The position numbers and the translations under genes are program-made. The notes beneath the pieces are model-generated. The model saw only the letters and a list, made by a program, of their open reading frames with translations, made no database searches and was not told the origin of the DNA. A stretch of 64,000 nucleotides of DNA from Euptelea pleiosperma. Lineage: Eukaryota; Streptophyta; Magnoliopsida; Ranunculales; Eupteleaceae. The DNA is taken from assembly GCA_035048495.1 (NCBI GenBank), contig CM068553.1, positions 3,789,259 to 3,853,258 of the forward strand. The letters are read 5' to 3'. This document shows, one piece after another, positions 10,596 to 21,076 of this stretch. Numbering within the stretch: position 1 is the stretch's first letter; the number at the start of each line of letters is the position of its first letter.

Positions 10596-12401
10596 ATGGA
10601 AGGTCAATCACCACCGCCGCCGCCGTCACTACCACCACCACCACCACCACATCATAAAACCTATAATATTACAGCTTCTTCAATATCCTACACCAAGTCC
10701 ACCACCACCAATGCAACTACCTTTTTCTTCAAAACTTGCACTCAATCCCCACCTACTTACATCCTTCGTGACGTCTCCTTCACCGCCCACCCCTCACAGA
10801 TCCTAGCCATTGTTGGTCCAAGCGGAGCTGGAAAATCTACTCTCCTAGACATATTAGCAGCACGTACCTCACCCACACATGGCACTCTTCTCCTCAATTC
10901 TTCCCCTCTCAACCCTTCCTCATTCCGAAAACTCTCCGCCTATGTTCCTCAACACGACGCATCCCTCCCATTACTCACAGTCTCAGAGACCTTCACCTTC
11001 GCCGCCCGCCTCCTCATCCCCAACACTTCCCAAATTCCCTCCGTTATTTCATCTCTCCTCACTGACCTACGCCTCTCCCACCTCGCTAACACCCGTCTTG
11101 CCTCTGGCCTCTCCGGTGGTGAACGTCGACGCGTCTCGATCGGCCTTAGCCTCCTCCATGACCCTGCCGTGTTATTTCTCGATGAACCCACGTCAGGTCT
11201 GGATAGTACATCCGCATTCAACGTAATGCAGACCCTCCGATCAATTGCTGCATCACGTTGGTGCACTGTAGTCCTCTCCATACACCAACCAAGCTTCAAG
11301 ATCCTTTCCACCATTGATCGTATTCTATTACTATCAAAAGGAACAGTTGTACACCATGGTACAGTTTCTTCCCTTCAATACTTCTTACTCTCCAATGGCT
11401 TCACTGTCCCTCCACAGCTCAACGCACTAGAATACGCCATGGAGATACTAAACCAGCTTACACCTCAATCACTTCCTCCTCCTCCTCCTCCTCCTCCTCT
11501 TCATACTTCTTCAACTTCTCCTTCAAACAATGATACAAAAGAGATCAGATATAAGAGTTCAAGACTCCATGAAATCTTCACTCTTTACACCAGGTTTTGG
11601 ACGATCATCTATAGAACAAGACAGCTTCTTTGGACAAATACATTAGAAGCTCTTGTAGTAGGAATTGTCTTGGGTACTATCTATATCCATGTTGGGTTTG
11701 ATAAACAAGGAATTGAGAAACGATTTGGCCTTTTTGCCTTCACTCTAACTTTTCTTCTCTCTTCCACTACTGAAACTCTACCAATCTTCATTAATGAGAG
11801 ACCAATTCTACTGAGAGAAACTTCAAGTGGTGTTTACAGGCTATCTTCTCATCTAATCGCCAACACACTTGTCTTCCTGCCTTACTTGCTAGCAATTGCG
11901 ATGGTTTACTCAGTCTCTGTCTATTTCTTAGTGGGCCTTTGTGCTACTTGGCAAGCTTTTGCCTACTTCGTATTGGTAATATGGGTTGTCGTTCTCATGG
12001 CAAATTCATTTGTGCTCTTCTTGAGCTCTCTCGCTCCGAATTACGTCGCCGGTATGTCACTTGTTACGATATTTCTTGGTGCTTTCTTTCTCTTCTCCGG
12101 CTATTTCATCTCAAAAGATAGCTTGCCCAAGTACTGGCTCTTCATGCACTACTTCTCAATGTACAAGTATGCCCTTGATGCTCTTCTCATCAATGAGTAC
12201 TCGTGCCTGGTCTCAAGGTGTTTGATATGGTACGATGAGAACAAAGGATGCATGATGACCGGTGCTGATGTTTTGGAGAAGAAAGGTCTTCATGAGAAGC
12301 AAAGGTGGACAAACATATATATCCTGTTTGGGTTCTTCGTGTTCTATCGTGTTCTTTGTTTGGTGGTTCTGATCAGAAGGGCTTCAAGATCTAAGAAATA
12401 A
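10596..12401 (+). CDS. ABCG: ABC transporter G family half-transporter (ABCG4/8/10/23-like)
   Basis: This single-exon gene encodes 601 residues, normal for a plant half-size ABCG (WBC) transporter. These dimerise in a membrane, usually the plasma membrane, and export lipids, terpenoids or hormones using ATP. The nucleotide-binding domain comes first: Walker A GPSGAGKST at about 74-82, signature LSGGE at about 172-176, and Walker B VLFLDEP with Asp196-Glu197. The C-terminal half holds about six hydrophobic segments (ABC2 membrane domain). The N-terminus is rich in Pro and His, and a Pro run (about 293-300) sits between the domains. The start is the first in-frame ATG, just before the conserved region. 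The lack of introns fits the Arabidopsis ABCG4/8/10/23 clade. The substrate cannot be read from the sequence. An AATAAA overlaps the stop codon. A Tourist-like MITE lies about 300 bp upstream. Confidence 0.93.
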   Translation: MEGQSPPPPPSLPPPPPPHHKTYNITASSISYTKSTTTNATTFFFKTCTQSPPTYILRDVSFTAHPSQILAIVGPSGAGKSTLLDILAARTSPTHGTLLLNSSPLNPSSFRKLSAYVPQHDASLPLLTVSETFTFAARLLIPNTSQIPSVISSLLTDLRLSHLANTRLASGLSGGERRRVSIGLSLLHDPAVLFLDEPTSGLDSTSAFNVMQTLRSIAASRWCTVVLSIHQPSFKILSTIDRILLLSKGTVVHHGTVSSLQYFLLSNGFTVPPQLNALEYAMEILNQLTPQSLPPPPPPPPLHTSSTSPSNNDTKEIRYKSSRLHEIFTLYTRFWTIIYRTRQLLWTNTLEALVVGIVLGTIYIHVGFDKQGIEKRFGLFAFTLTFLLSSTTETLPIFINERPILLRETSSGVYRLSSHLIANTLVFLPYLLAIAMVYSVSVYFLVGLCATWQAFAYFVLVIWVVVLMANSFVLFLSSLAPNYVAGMSLVTIFLGAFFLFSGYFISKDSLPKYWLFMHYFSMYKYALDALLINEYSCLVSRCLIWYDENKGCMMTGADVLEKKGLHEKQRWTNIYILFGFFVFYRVLCLVVLIRRASRSKK

Positions 12402-12774
12402 AGTCATGGGTGATTACTGATCTACCATGATCTTCAACTTTTCTCTGATGGGTACTTGATTTTATGGGTTTATTAAGCTTTGAATAAGCTCGTTTAATGG
12501 GCTTTTAGGCTAGGCTTCCTTTGGTTGATCATGATCAAGCCCCTTGCTTTTTCCTGCTTTTTGATGAAAAAAATAAAAATATATTGAATAATTGTGTGAT
12601 TTACGGATTTTTACTCTCTCTTTCTTTTTTCAGATTCTTGCTCTATATCTAATTATCTAATCTATGTATCGAAGAAGCCGAGGTCTTGTCACGCTCACAG
12701 GGAATTTCTTTTGCTCCAGCGGGGTTTTGAACCAGTCCATCTAGTGACCTGACGTTTTAGTATCTAAGGCCTGT

Positions 12775-13030
12775 TTTTGGGCCTACTGACCATATTGATG
12801 TTTACCTTCACATTGGTGGATACTGGATATACGTACACCAAAAATAACCCTGATTGGCTACCTATAGCCATTAGATTTTAGCACTTTTTAGGACTGATTC
12901 TAGCTGTCGGATTCAAGTATGTTTTTTGGATAGTATATCCAATGGATAGAAATCATAAATTAGGCTGAATTTCTGTGTGCGAATCCATCAATAGGTGGAC
13001 TAAACATCCACAGGGTCAGTGGGCCCAGAA
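12775..13030. mobile_element. Foldback repeat, family C-like
   Basis: The left arm has GGGCCTACTGACCATATTG, TACACCAAAAATAACCCTG and CATTAGATTTTAGCACTTTT. The right arm mirrors it with AGGCTGAATTTCTGTGTG, AGGTGGACTAAACATCC and CAGTGGGCCC. Confidence 0.7.
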
Positions 13031-13239
13031 AAATAATGTAGGTAGGACCACTGATCGACTGGATCGAAAAGTGGCTGGTTCCAATAAAGAGAAAAAAAAA
13101 TTCCCCTCGTCGAGATATGATGCTGTCAAGTACTCTGGTGGTGTTTTGTTTGTTTCTTCGATTGAAATCAGTGCTTGTTCACGGGCTTACCTTTTGCAAC
13201 ACGTGAACGTTTTTTGCTTTCTAGCGAGGGGAGATCAAA

Positions 13240-13840
13240 TTTTATACACCACCTAAATTGCCACATGGCACTCTTTTTGGGGCCACTAACTCATAAATGT
13301 GTGGCCCACCCTTTGATGGACTTAAACACCAAAGCCTTGCCTGATTGGCGATTTATAGCTGTTAATTCGAGCACAGAATATGCCCATGATGTGATCCAAG
13401 CCAATGATCAAAAACTGCGTTAATCCATGGCTAGACATCAGAAATTAGGCTGATTTTTGGTATAAGGTCCATCAAAGGGTGGGCCAAACATTCATAGGTT
13501 AGTGGGCCTGGAATACTTTGGTCTCTAGCGTTGGAGAGCAAAGATTGATACACTACCCCAAAAAAGTCATGGCACATTTTTTGAGTCCACAGACACGTGA
13601 ACATTTGGTCCACCCCCCCCCCCCCCCCCCCCCCAATAATTGGTTTGTACTCACAAATCATCTGGATTTGTGACTTCTAGTTGGTGGATTGGGGCTTTTT
13701 TTAATATGGGCTTGAACATAAAGCCCATGGTGAAAAAAAATGCTCTAATCCACTAGAAATCACCAATCAAGCTAATTATAGTGACGGCCAAACGTCAGTG
13801 GCTCCAGAGAGTGCCACATGGCAATTTTTGAGGGGTTGGT
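13240..13840. mobile_element. Two foldback repeats, family D, head to tail
   Basis: The first copy runs about 13240-13530. It has TTTTATACACCACC, GCCACATGGCACTCTTTTTG, GGCCCACCCTTTGATGGAC and a mirrored right arm GGTCCATCAAAGGGTGGGCC ending in CTTTGGTCTCTAGCG. The second (about 13540-13840) repeats the order and carries the C run at 13613-13634 inside its left arm. Neither contains a gene. Confidence 0.65.
13613..13634. repeat. Poly-C run
   Basis: Twenty-two consecutive C residues lie where other family-D arms read CCACCCTTTGATGG. Its exact length is likely unreliable in any assembly. Confidence 0.9.
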
Positions 13841-14239
13841 GCATCAAACTTTGTTTTATGCCTACATGGAGACTGAAATTTTGCTTACACATGACCAATG
13901 GGTGTCAATTATTGTACCTATTAAGTAGACAGATGCCCGAACCCAGTTAGTATGCATGTTTGGGTCCAGGGCCATCCCTTTGGATCAAGGTCTTGGTACA
14001 ATGGTATACAAGCTTGCTGTTCCTTACCCGGATCAGCCCGATTACCAGATAGACCAGGTTGATTGGGGGGGTCGTCTTCATTGGACCCGACAACTAATTA
14101 GGTGGGGTGGGGTCCGATTGTAAACCAGACCACCAAACCCAAACCGGACCTCTTAACGCTACTCGCAATAGGAATCCTTTAGAATTGATCGTACTGTAGT
14201 TTGTAGCTACATTGACGATGGGGCCAAACATATGCAACC

Positions 14240-14490
14240 AAAGGGAGTCCGCCTTCGCTAACTGCGGAGCGTCAGCAAAGACGCTGACAATCACTGAGCT
14301 CTAGGCACGTACACGAGTGCTTTTGATTGCCACATACACCAGTGCGTTTTGACACCTACCCTCACCTGGGTAGGTGTTTGATCGGGCCGTGGTGGTTCAT
14401 TGGTCCATACAAAATCCACGTGTGCCGAGAACTCTACAATGTAAGTGGCTTCGCTGACACTCCGCAGTCAGCGAAGGCTGACTCCAACTA
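14240..14490. mobile_element. Small foldback element with about 45-bp inverted ends
   Basis: GCCTTCGCTAACTGCGGAG near 14250 pairs with CTCCGCAGTCAGCGAAGGC near 14454-14472, with flanking bases extending the stem to about 45 bp. Inside lies a CTAGGCACGTACACGAGTGC word, which resembles the hairpin arms at 21579-21759 and 58792-58971. Confidence 0.65.
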
Positions 14491-14509
14491 ACGGATACAT
14501 ATGGAGCAG

Positions 14510-14760
14510 AACTTTGCTGACATCAGTCCGTCACGGACCGTAATATCAGCCACGGTGGCACACTTTTGGAGATCACTGAATGTATGGATGTTTGACTCAT
14601 CCCTAGGTGGACCTACATCCCAAATATCATCCTAATTAAAATTATCGATGGCGGACCACAGTATCAACCACGTGGCACACTTTTAGAGACCTCTAACCAT
14701 CTGGATGTTTGGCCCATCCCTAGGTGGACTCATAATGTGGTCCGTCATCAACAGTGCTAA
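14510..14760. mobile_element. Rearranged family-A foldback element
   Basis: It starts CAGAACTTTGCTGACATCAG. It contains two direct left-type arms (CACGGACCGTAATATCAGCC at about 14532 and GCGGACCACAGTATCAACC at about 14651), each followed by the GGATGTTTG..ATCCCTAGGTGGAC module. It ends with ATAATGTGGTCCGTCATCAA. Two left arms in direct orientation suggest recombination or nesting of two copies. Confidence 0.6.
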
Positions 14761-15570
14761 CGAATTTGACATGGTTCTCGAGGCCCCGACCTTCTAATTA
14801 AGGCTCTTGACATGGTTCTTGAGCTCGACCTTCTAAGGCCCCTGACACGGTCCCGGAGGTTGAATTCTTTCGGCCCTTGACACGGTTCTTGAAGCTGATC
14901 TTTTGAGGTCTTGACACGTTCCTCAGGCCAATTTTCTCGTCCATAAACGAAAACAACAAATAATCTATACTTCTTAGGTGGCATTATGTCCTGTCGGATC
15001 GGGCCGGGTTGGTTGGGCCGCGTCTCCGGGGCCGGGCCGGGTCGAGTCAGGCCAAATTGGACTGGACAGGCCTGGGCCGAGCCTGTCGGTGCGGGCTGGG
15101 ACAAGCAAGTCGGTCAAGCTCAACAGGCTAGGGCCACGGTCGGGCCTCAAGAGGGTTGACCCAGACCTGGCCTTGACATCACAACAGGCCGAGCTGGCCT
15201 GATCCGAGCTTTAGCCCTACGGGCAAAAATGCCAACTGATATACTTCTATACTAAATCGGACGCATAGAACCAACCTTTTCTCTCTCTTCCACGTGGCTT
15301 GTTCTCCCAAGTTTTTTTTATATTTTCCAAAAAAATCCTTTATATTTTAGTCTCTGTTACCCAAACAAATAAGGGCATTTTAGACTTTATAAATGAGACT
15401 TCCGATGTTACAACAAAAATGCCTCTTTTGTCCTAAAATGTCTCATGCCTCTCCTCCAACGTCTCTCATCTAAGATGACACACACAGGTCACGAGGAAAA
15501 AGGAGGATACAAGAAAATACAGTCACTAGCACTAATGCTATTTATCAAGTGGACCTGAACCCAAAAGGCC
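14761..15570. other. Intergenic, no gene seen
   Basis: 14761-14930 holds short direct repeats (TTGACATGGTTCT, TTGACACGGTTCT). 14990-15210 is a GGGCCGGG-rich repeat with GGGCCGGGTTGGTTGGGCC and CCGGGGCCGGGCCGGG words. The remainder is plain AT-rich sequence. The open frames on both strands of the GC-rich part have no domain. Confidence 0.5.
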
Positions 15571-15574
15571 AAGT

Positions 15575-15855
15575 GGCATTCTTTTAGAGATCATCGGCCT
15601 TACCGATGTTTGAACCATCCCTAAGTGGACCTGCTTGCAAAAAATCAGCCTGATTGGTGGATTCTAGGTTTCAAATTTGAGTAGCCTAAAATAATGTTCG
15701 AATCCCACAGTTGAAAATAAACCATAAAAAAACTTAAACAAAATGGTTAAATATCACGGATCAGGCTGATTTTGGTCTGCAAGTCCAAATAGAGATGGTT
15801 CAAACAACCATACCGTTAATGATCTCTCTAGAATATGTCACGTGGCCAAAAACCC
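15575..15855. mobile_element. Foldback MITE, family A
   Basis: The left arm has AAGTGGCATTCTTTTAGAG, ACCATCCCTAAGTGGACC and AAAATCAGCCTGATTGG. The right arm has the mirror GATCAGGCTGATTTTGG, AGTCCAAATAGAGATGG and GAATATGTCACGTGGCC. Confidence 0.7.
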
Positions 15856-16124
15856 ATAAAGCTATCCTATGCTAAAATAGCACATGCTATTTCTTGTGCC
15901 GCACGCCATTAGTCACCACTTTTTAACCCGTGCCAAATTTTAGGATAGCTGCACGGTTGGATAACACTGCGTTGGAGATGCTCTCAGTTATCATGGCACC
16001 TTTTTCATCAACTAAATTGGGCTTCTCACCAAATGAGAATCGGGAGGCAACGGCAAATATCTCTATATATTCTTTGTGGAAAACAAAAGTGCATGCGCTC
16101 CAATCAGGAGCCACAGTACTGTGT

Positions 16125-16370
16125 TTGGATCAGCTTAAATCTTATTTTAAGTGCTTGTCCAATAGCATGTACTTTTTGGATCAGCTTAAATCTTATTTTA
16201 AGTGCTTGTCCAATAGCGTTTATACGTAAAGTACTCGAGTTAAGCTGTTTTAGTCATTTGATAACGATACAGATAGAGAAAAAAGTACTTTTTTTAACAA
16301 GCTCTTTTATGGCGTTTGATAAAAGAAAAGGCACTTTTTATGGCGTTTGATAAAAGAAAAGGCACTTTCT
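16125..16370. repeat. Two short local tandem duplications
   Basis: A unit of about 48 bp with GATCAGCTTAAATCTTATTT..AAGTGCTTGTCCAATAGC occurs twice in a row (about 16128-16170 and 16176-16217). A 32-bp unit containing TTTATGGCGTTTGATAAAAG occurs twice (about 16306 and 16338). The rest of 16220-17150 shows no gene that I can support. Confidence 0.8.
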
Positions 16371-17159
16371 GATGGTGAAAGCAGAAAAAAAAAATTATAT
16401 TACATAAAGTTGTTTTAGCATCTCTTTCTATAGATTCCCTACTAGCTCGACCTTGGAAGTGGTCGGGCAACATCTCTCTTCTCTGCCACCATCCCCCCTC
16501 ACATATGGACCTAAACGGGGGAACGGGTATGATCATTTGGTCATTCGAGCAACTAACCTGGTAGGTTGGCTGAGTTGGTTCTCCCCGTCTATGAAATCGC
16601 ATTTGACTCACCACCAGCATATGAATTAAAGTAGCAGCAATTTCGACCCAAATTATTTAGTTTTCATACTTGTTTATAGGATATTCTCACATGTACCGGT
16701 CGATCTTTCTGTTTCTGAATTGGCCCGAGTTATTGACTTGGTTCACTCAAAGAGAAGCTCTCTTAACAAGAAAACGTAAACCACACGGAGCCCACCAATT
16801 CCTTTTCTACCGCCATTGGCCAGTCGTTGGGGAAACACAGCCCGGACCACTCCCACTGCAGAAGGGGCTACAAGGACCTGGCCTGCTCCTTCTTCTTCAG
16901 TGAGTCCGCACTTGCTGCAGAGGACCTCTATGCTTCCTCCTTCTAACTATCATTCTGCCATCCACTTTGAACCAAAATACATTTACCCATTGCCCACAAT
17001 GGAAGTAAACATGTTAGTAAGAGAACCTTCTTGAAAAAGGTCTAAAGGTAAGCTACATAACAATTTTATATTTACAAAAATTTTAAAGGATAAACTTATA
17101 AAACAATATTATTAGGGACGGGTTCCTGATAAAAAAAAAAGTAATTAAGTCGCCTAGAA

Positions 17160-17320
17160 ATCAATCCATGAAAATAATTCCAATCCAACGCCTAGAAATC
17201 ATTAATCGGTCTGACTTTTGGTTCTTAGGTCCATCTAGGGATAGGCCAAGCATCCATACGATCAGATTCATCTAAAAGTGTGCCATGTAGCTCATATTGC
17301 GCCATCTTTTACTCGCAAAA
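17160..17320. mobile_element. Half of a family-A foldback element
   Basis: Only the right arm is present: GTCTGACTTTTGGTTCTTAG, GGTCCATCTAGGGATAGGCC, AAGCATCCATACGATCAG and GTGCCATGTAGCTCATATTG. The left arm is missing. Confidence 0.55.
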
Positions 17321-17469
17321 TCCATGGGGCCACGAGAGCCTCTGCATTGAAAAATTTTCCAACCATTAAAAAATTTCGCCACGTGCACCTCGAAGTTTGG
17401 GTTGATACAGGATCACCTGTTTTCTTACGCACATGATCGCTGCTTCAAGACACTTGACAGTGTTCAACT

Positions 17470-17760
17470 GTGAGTAGGTCACGTGGCAATTTATTAGAGG
17501 ACACTGACCGTATAGATGTTTGACCAATCCGTAAGTGGACCTACAAACCAAAAATCAGTCTGATAAGTGATTTCAAACCTTTGGATCTTTGTATGGATAT
17601 AATGGTATATAATGCTCAAATTCCCACGGTTAATATCAATCAATGAAAATTACTGATCAGGTTAATTTTGGGTTTGTAGGTTGACCTAGGGATTGGACAA
17701 ACATCTATACGGTCAATGTCCTCTAATAAATTTCCACATGGCTTATATTGTGGGGGGTCA
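17470..17760. mobile_element. Foldback MITE, family A
   Basis: The left arm (GTCACGTGGCAATTTATTAG, GACCGTATAGATGTTTGACC, GTGGACCTACAAACCAAAAA) is mirrored by the right arm (TTGGGTTTGTAGGTTGACC, TAGGGATTGGACAAACATC, CCACATGGCTTATATTGTGG). It ends about 440 bp upstream of the UGT start codon. Confidence 0.7.
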
Positions 17761-17799
17761 GGCTGAGGCAAGTCTTACTCTTCAACTGTTAATGAGAGT

Positions 17800-17990
17800 T
17801 CCAGGCTCTTGGCACCTGCTTTTTGTGACCAATCTCGGGAGTCGTGTGCTTCGCCGTGGATTCTGATAATCCAATGATGGTTTACAGCTTTTGTAAGGTT
17901 CAAAAATGTTGGATTCTCGAAATCCACGGCTGAGAACACGATTCTCAAGAAGGTTCACAAAAGTGGGGTCCTCGAGTCTGAGAGGCAAAA
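17800..17990. mobile_element. Foldback repeat, family G, in the UGT upstream region
   Basis: GCCGTGGATTCTGATAATCC near 17851 pairs with the inverse GGATTCTCGAAATCCACGGC near 17910. The pairing extends outward to TTTTTGTGACC..GGTTCACAAAAG. The same core (CCGTGGATT..AATCCAA..GGTGG) occurs in elements at 20510, 24262 and 57929. It lies about 210-400 bp upstream of the UGT start. Confidence 0.65.
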
Positions 17991-18201
17991 GAAAGTGGAA
18001 ACCGTTTGGCATCGTCTCACGGTTTCCTTATATACACGTGTCATGAATTCACTTGTGATGGACAGTTTTTATGTCCATCTAGTCCACCGACTAACCTACC
18101 AGGTCCAGTCGCCCGCACTACAGGTCGACAACCGTACGTATTACGCCCTCCCCGGATAGCATATTAAGAGAAAGACCCCTCTCTCTCTCTCTGTAGCGAA
18201 G

Positions 18202-19635
18202 ATGAAGGACACTGTAGTTCTGTATCCTTCACCAGGCATCGGCCACCTAATCTCCATGGTGGAGCTAGGGAGGCTCATACTCAATCACTACCCTTCTTTC
18301 TCCATCACAATCCTCATCTCCACACCATCTTACAACACTGGCTCCACTGCTCCTTACATCAACCGCATCTCCAAATCAACCCCATCAATTACCTTCCACC
18401 ACCTCCCCACCGTCGATCTCCATCTCGATTTAACCATCTCCCCCCACCTCGAAACCTTTACCTTCCAACTCTCCCGCCTCAACAACCCTAACGTCCACCA
18501 AGCTCTTCAATCAATCTCTAAAACCTCCACCGTCCGATCCCTCATCATCGACTTCTTCTGCACTTCCGCTCTCGAAGTCGCTGCACACCTCAACATCCCT
18601 GCTTACTACTTCATTACTTCCGGCGCTGCTTTCCTTGCTTCCATGCTTTATTTCCCAACAATTCATAAAAACACCACAAAAAGCTTCAAAGATCTCAACA
18701 CGAATCTCGATTTCCCCGGATTACCGCCCATCCCAGCCTCTGATATGGTGAAACCGATGCTAGACCGAACCGATAAGGCTTACGAAGGCTTCTTATACTT
18801 TGCTAACCATCTTCCCAAAGCAGGAGGAATCATCGTCAACTCGTTTGACTCGCTCGAGCCGCGAGCCATCAAAGCTATATCGGACGGACTGTGTGCTCCC
18901 GACGCTCTGACCCCACCTATTTACTATATCGGACCGTTAATTGCTTCTGATGATCGTGTTGGAGATGGTGGGGGCAATATTAATACACCCGAGTGCTTGA
19001 CGTGGCTTGACTCGCAACCGAGTCGAAGCGTTGTGTTCTTGTGTTTTGGTAGCTTAGGATTGTTCTCTGCGTCGCAGTTGAAGGAAATCGCAGTTGGGTT
19101 GGAGAAGAGTGGCCAGAGATTCTTGTGGGTGGTGCGTAGTCCACCTACTGAGGACAACACAAAGCGCTTTTTAGCACCGCCGGATCCGGATTTGGATGCG
19201 TTATTGCCAGATGGATTCTTGGATCGGACCAAGGACAGAGGTCTTGTAGTGAAGTCATGGGCACCACAAGTGGCCGTACTGAGTCGGGAGTCGGTGGGTG
19301 GGTTCGTGACTCACTGCGGGTGGAACTCGGTGTTGGAAGCGGTGTGTGCAGGCGTGCCGATGGTAGCATGGCCGCTCTACGCTGAGCAAAGGTTTAATAG
19401 GGTTGTGTTGGTGGAGGAAATGAAGCTGACTTTGTCTATGGACGAGTTGGAAAATGGGTTCGTGAGCGCGACTGAGGTAGAGAAACAAGTTAGAGGATTG
19501 ATGGACTCGGAGGAAGGGGAAGCGCTCAGGGAGCGGACTCTGGCAATGCGAGATAGCGCCAAGGCCGCAATGAGCGAAGGCGGGTCTTCTCTTAAAGCCT
19601 TGGCCGAGTTAGCTGAGTCGTGGAAACGAGGATGA
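18202..19635 (+). CDS. UGT88: UDP-glycosyltransferase, family 1, UGT88-type
   Basis: A single-exon gene of 477 residues, the usual length for plant family-1 glycosyltransferases. These cytosolic GT-B enzymes move glucose from UDP-glucose to small acceptors; UGT88 members often act on flavonoids and chalcones. The N-terminal PSPGIGH motif supplies the putative catalytic His15, and Asp117 in LIIDFF is its likely partner. The donor-binding PSPG box spans about residues 353-396, from WAPQ through HCGWNS to the closing Gln (AEQ); Gln there fits UDP-glucose. NTPECLTWLDSQPSRSVVFL is typical of UGT88. The ATG follows a CT-rich leader (18179-18193), and an ATATTAAG at 18161 could be a TATA-like element (weak). 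No intron or defect is seen. The acceptor is unknown, and the UGT88 placement rests on overall likeness. Confidence 0.93.
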   Translation: MKDTVVLYPSPGIGHLISMVELGRLILNHYPSFSITILISTPSYNTGSTAPYINRISKSTPSITFHHLPTVDLHLDLTISPHLETFTFQLSRLNNPNVHQALQSISKTSTVRSLIIDFFCTSALEVAAHLNIPAYYFITSGAAFLASMLYFPTIHKNTTKSFKDLNTNLDFPGLPPIPASDMVKPMLDRTDKAYEGFLYFANHLPKAGGIIVNSFDSLEPRAIKAISDGLCAPDALTPPIYYIGPLIASDDRVGDGGGNINTPECLTWLDSQPSRSVVFLCFGSLGLFSASQLKEIAVGLEKSGQRFLWVVRSPPTEDNTKRFLAPPDPDLDALLPDGFLDRTKDRGLVVKSWAPQVAVLSRESVGGFVTHCGWNSVLEAVCAGVPMVAWPLYAEQRFNRVVLVEEMKLTLSMDELENGFVSATEVEKQVRGLMDSEEGEALRERTLAMRDSAKAAMSEGGSSLKALAELAESWKRG

Positions 19636-19859
19636 CTAGAGTTTGACTTGGCCAGTTGCAAAAAGAGATCAAAGCAAGTGCAGGGCAATTTAAGTATGAA
19701 TTGGGTTTAAACTTTAAAGTTAGGGGCTTATGGAATTGTGTTATGATCTCACGTTGGCCGTACACGTGGCTAATTGACGTGGATCGGAATAGTTTCTTAT
19801 TTTAATTAAATCCAAGTTTAATAAAAGTCTGTGTTCCAGGTTTCCTGATTTAGGTTCTC

Positions 19860-20480
19860 TTATTTTATAGACCAAGGAACATAAGAAAAATAAAGGGACG
19901 AGAAGGAAAAGGATAAAGCAAGGATCTCCTTGCAAACCACTGACGAAAACCACCCAGCTTCTGAAGAACTCACGTGCAGCAACTCCATAAGACCCTTTGG
20001 ATCAGACTCCGCTACGAGCAGCTCCAGATTTGCCCTTTGAGTCACCTGTAAACCCATCAGTAGAGCCTTCACCTCAGCCTACTCTGTAGAGTGGGCTTTT
20101 GCAAGATTGGCCTCATGCCAAAATCATAGAAGACATCAAATTTCGGATAATAAAACCACAACCAGCCAGAATGTTATAGAAGTGGCAATTAGGATGAGAG
20201 AGAAGTTTCCAAACATTTTTTACCAAAAGGGCCAATTTCATCTTGCGTAAATTTCCACAACCCATGCCTCCCGTATATTTAGGAATGCATAGAAAAACCC
20301 ATTTGGCCAGACGCATAGGTTGTTTAGACTTAGAGGTAGCATCATTCCACCAAAATTTGCTGATTTGTCCAATAGGTTAGGGAATCAAAAGGATTGCATT
20401 TTATAGATAGGAAGGGCATAAGCAACCGACTTAATAAGAATGGTGCGACCAGCCTGGGCCAAAGTTTTGGCTCTACATCC
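19860..20480 (-). mobile_element. Decayed LINE (non-LTR) fragment: RT end and RNase H
   Basis: Read on the minus strand, 20480-20113 gives LINE reverse-transcriptase C-terminal words: TLAQAGRTILIKSVAYALP, then an interrupted stretch, then GGMGCGNLRKMKLALLVKN and WKLLSHPN. Further on, 20100-19860 gives an RNase H-like segment (AEVKALLMGLQV, LLVAESDPKGLMELL) with a stop just upstream. Several stops and shifts show it is dead. Confidence 0.75.
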
Positions 20481-20509
20481 TAATATTAGCATGGCCAATT
20501 TTTCCACGG

Positions 20510-20905
20510 CTCAGGCTCCAAGGACCCCTTTTTTCTGACCCCTCCCGGTGGTGTTCGTGCGCTCGGCCATGAATCAAAGGTGGTTTTCAGCACCCCCCCA
20601 ACAGTGAAAAAAGTGATGCCAGCTCTGCGCTGACAACCACCGTTGGATTCTTGAAATCTACCAAGAGGGGGACAAATCTAGTATGCAACCATTTGCATTG
20701 TATCCACCATTGAATGCTCGTTGAAAAACGTGTTTTTAATTTATAAAATATTTTTTTTGAAAACATTAAAATAACACATTTTTCAAGGGACATCCAACAG
20801 TACTGACAATGTTTGCATACTTTTAAGAACGAAAATGGTTGCATACTAGATTTGTCCCCAAGATGGGGACAGAAAAAAGGGGGTCCCTGAGCCCGACCCT
20901 TTTTC
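20510..20905. mobile_element. Family-G foldback interrupted by a second hairpin element
   Basis: The outer ends are GACCCCTTTTTTCTGACCCC near 20521 and the inverse ACAGAAAAAAGGGGGTCCCT near 20870. Inside, 20670-20858 is its own inverted repeat: GACAAATCTAGTATGCAACC pairs with GGTTGCATACTAGATTTGTC. The inner hairpin matches the middle of the hAT-type MITEs at 21077-21479 and 48523-48891 (AAAACGTGTTTTTAAT). Confidence 0.65.
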
Positions 20906-21076
20906 CACAGTGTGAGAGAAAGTTTGGCTCTTGGAGAGACTTTGACTTGAGATGAGGCAACTATCAAGAAGGGCATATATGGACCCATTTGTTTGCCGTA
21001 TGCCAGCTGATAAGCTTTTCTTCTTGTGGCTAAGGGTGCACAATAGCCAGCTAAGCCAACTTTAGCTAGGTCAACC

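Noticed and set aside
10456..10806. Open frame starting upstream of the ABCG gene
   Set aside because: It is in another frame, made of Pro/His codons from the CCACCA-rich leader, and overlaps the ABCG coding region, which has all the conserved motifs.
12690..12765. Possible third SINE (B-box-like GTTTTGAACC)
   Set aside because: No convincing A box or tail at the right distance.
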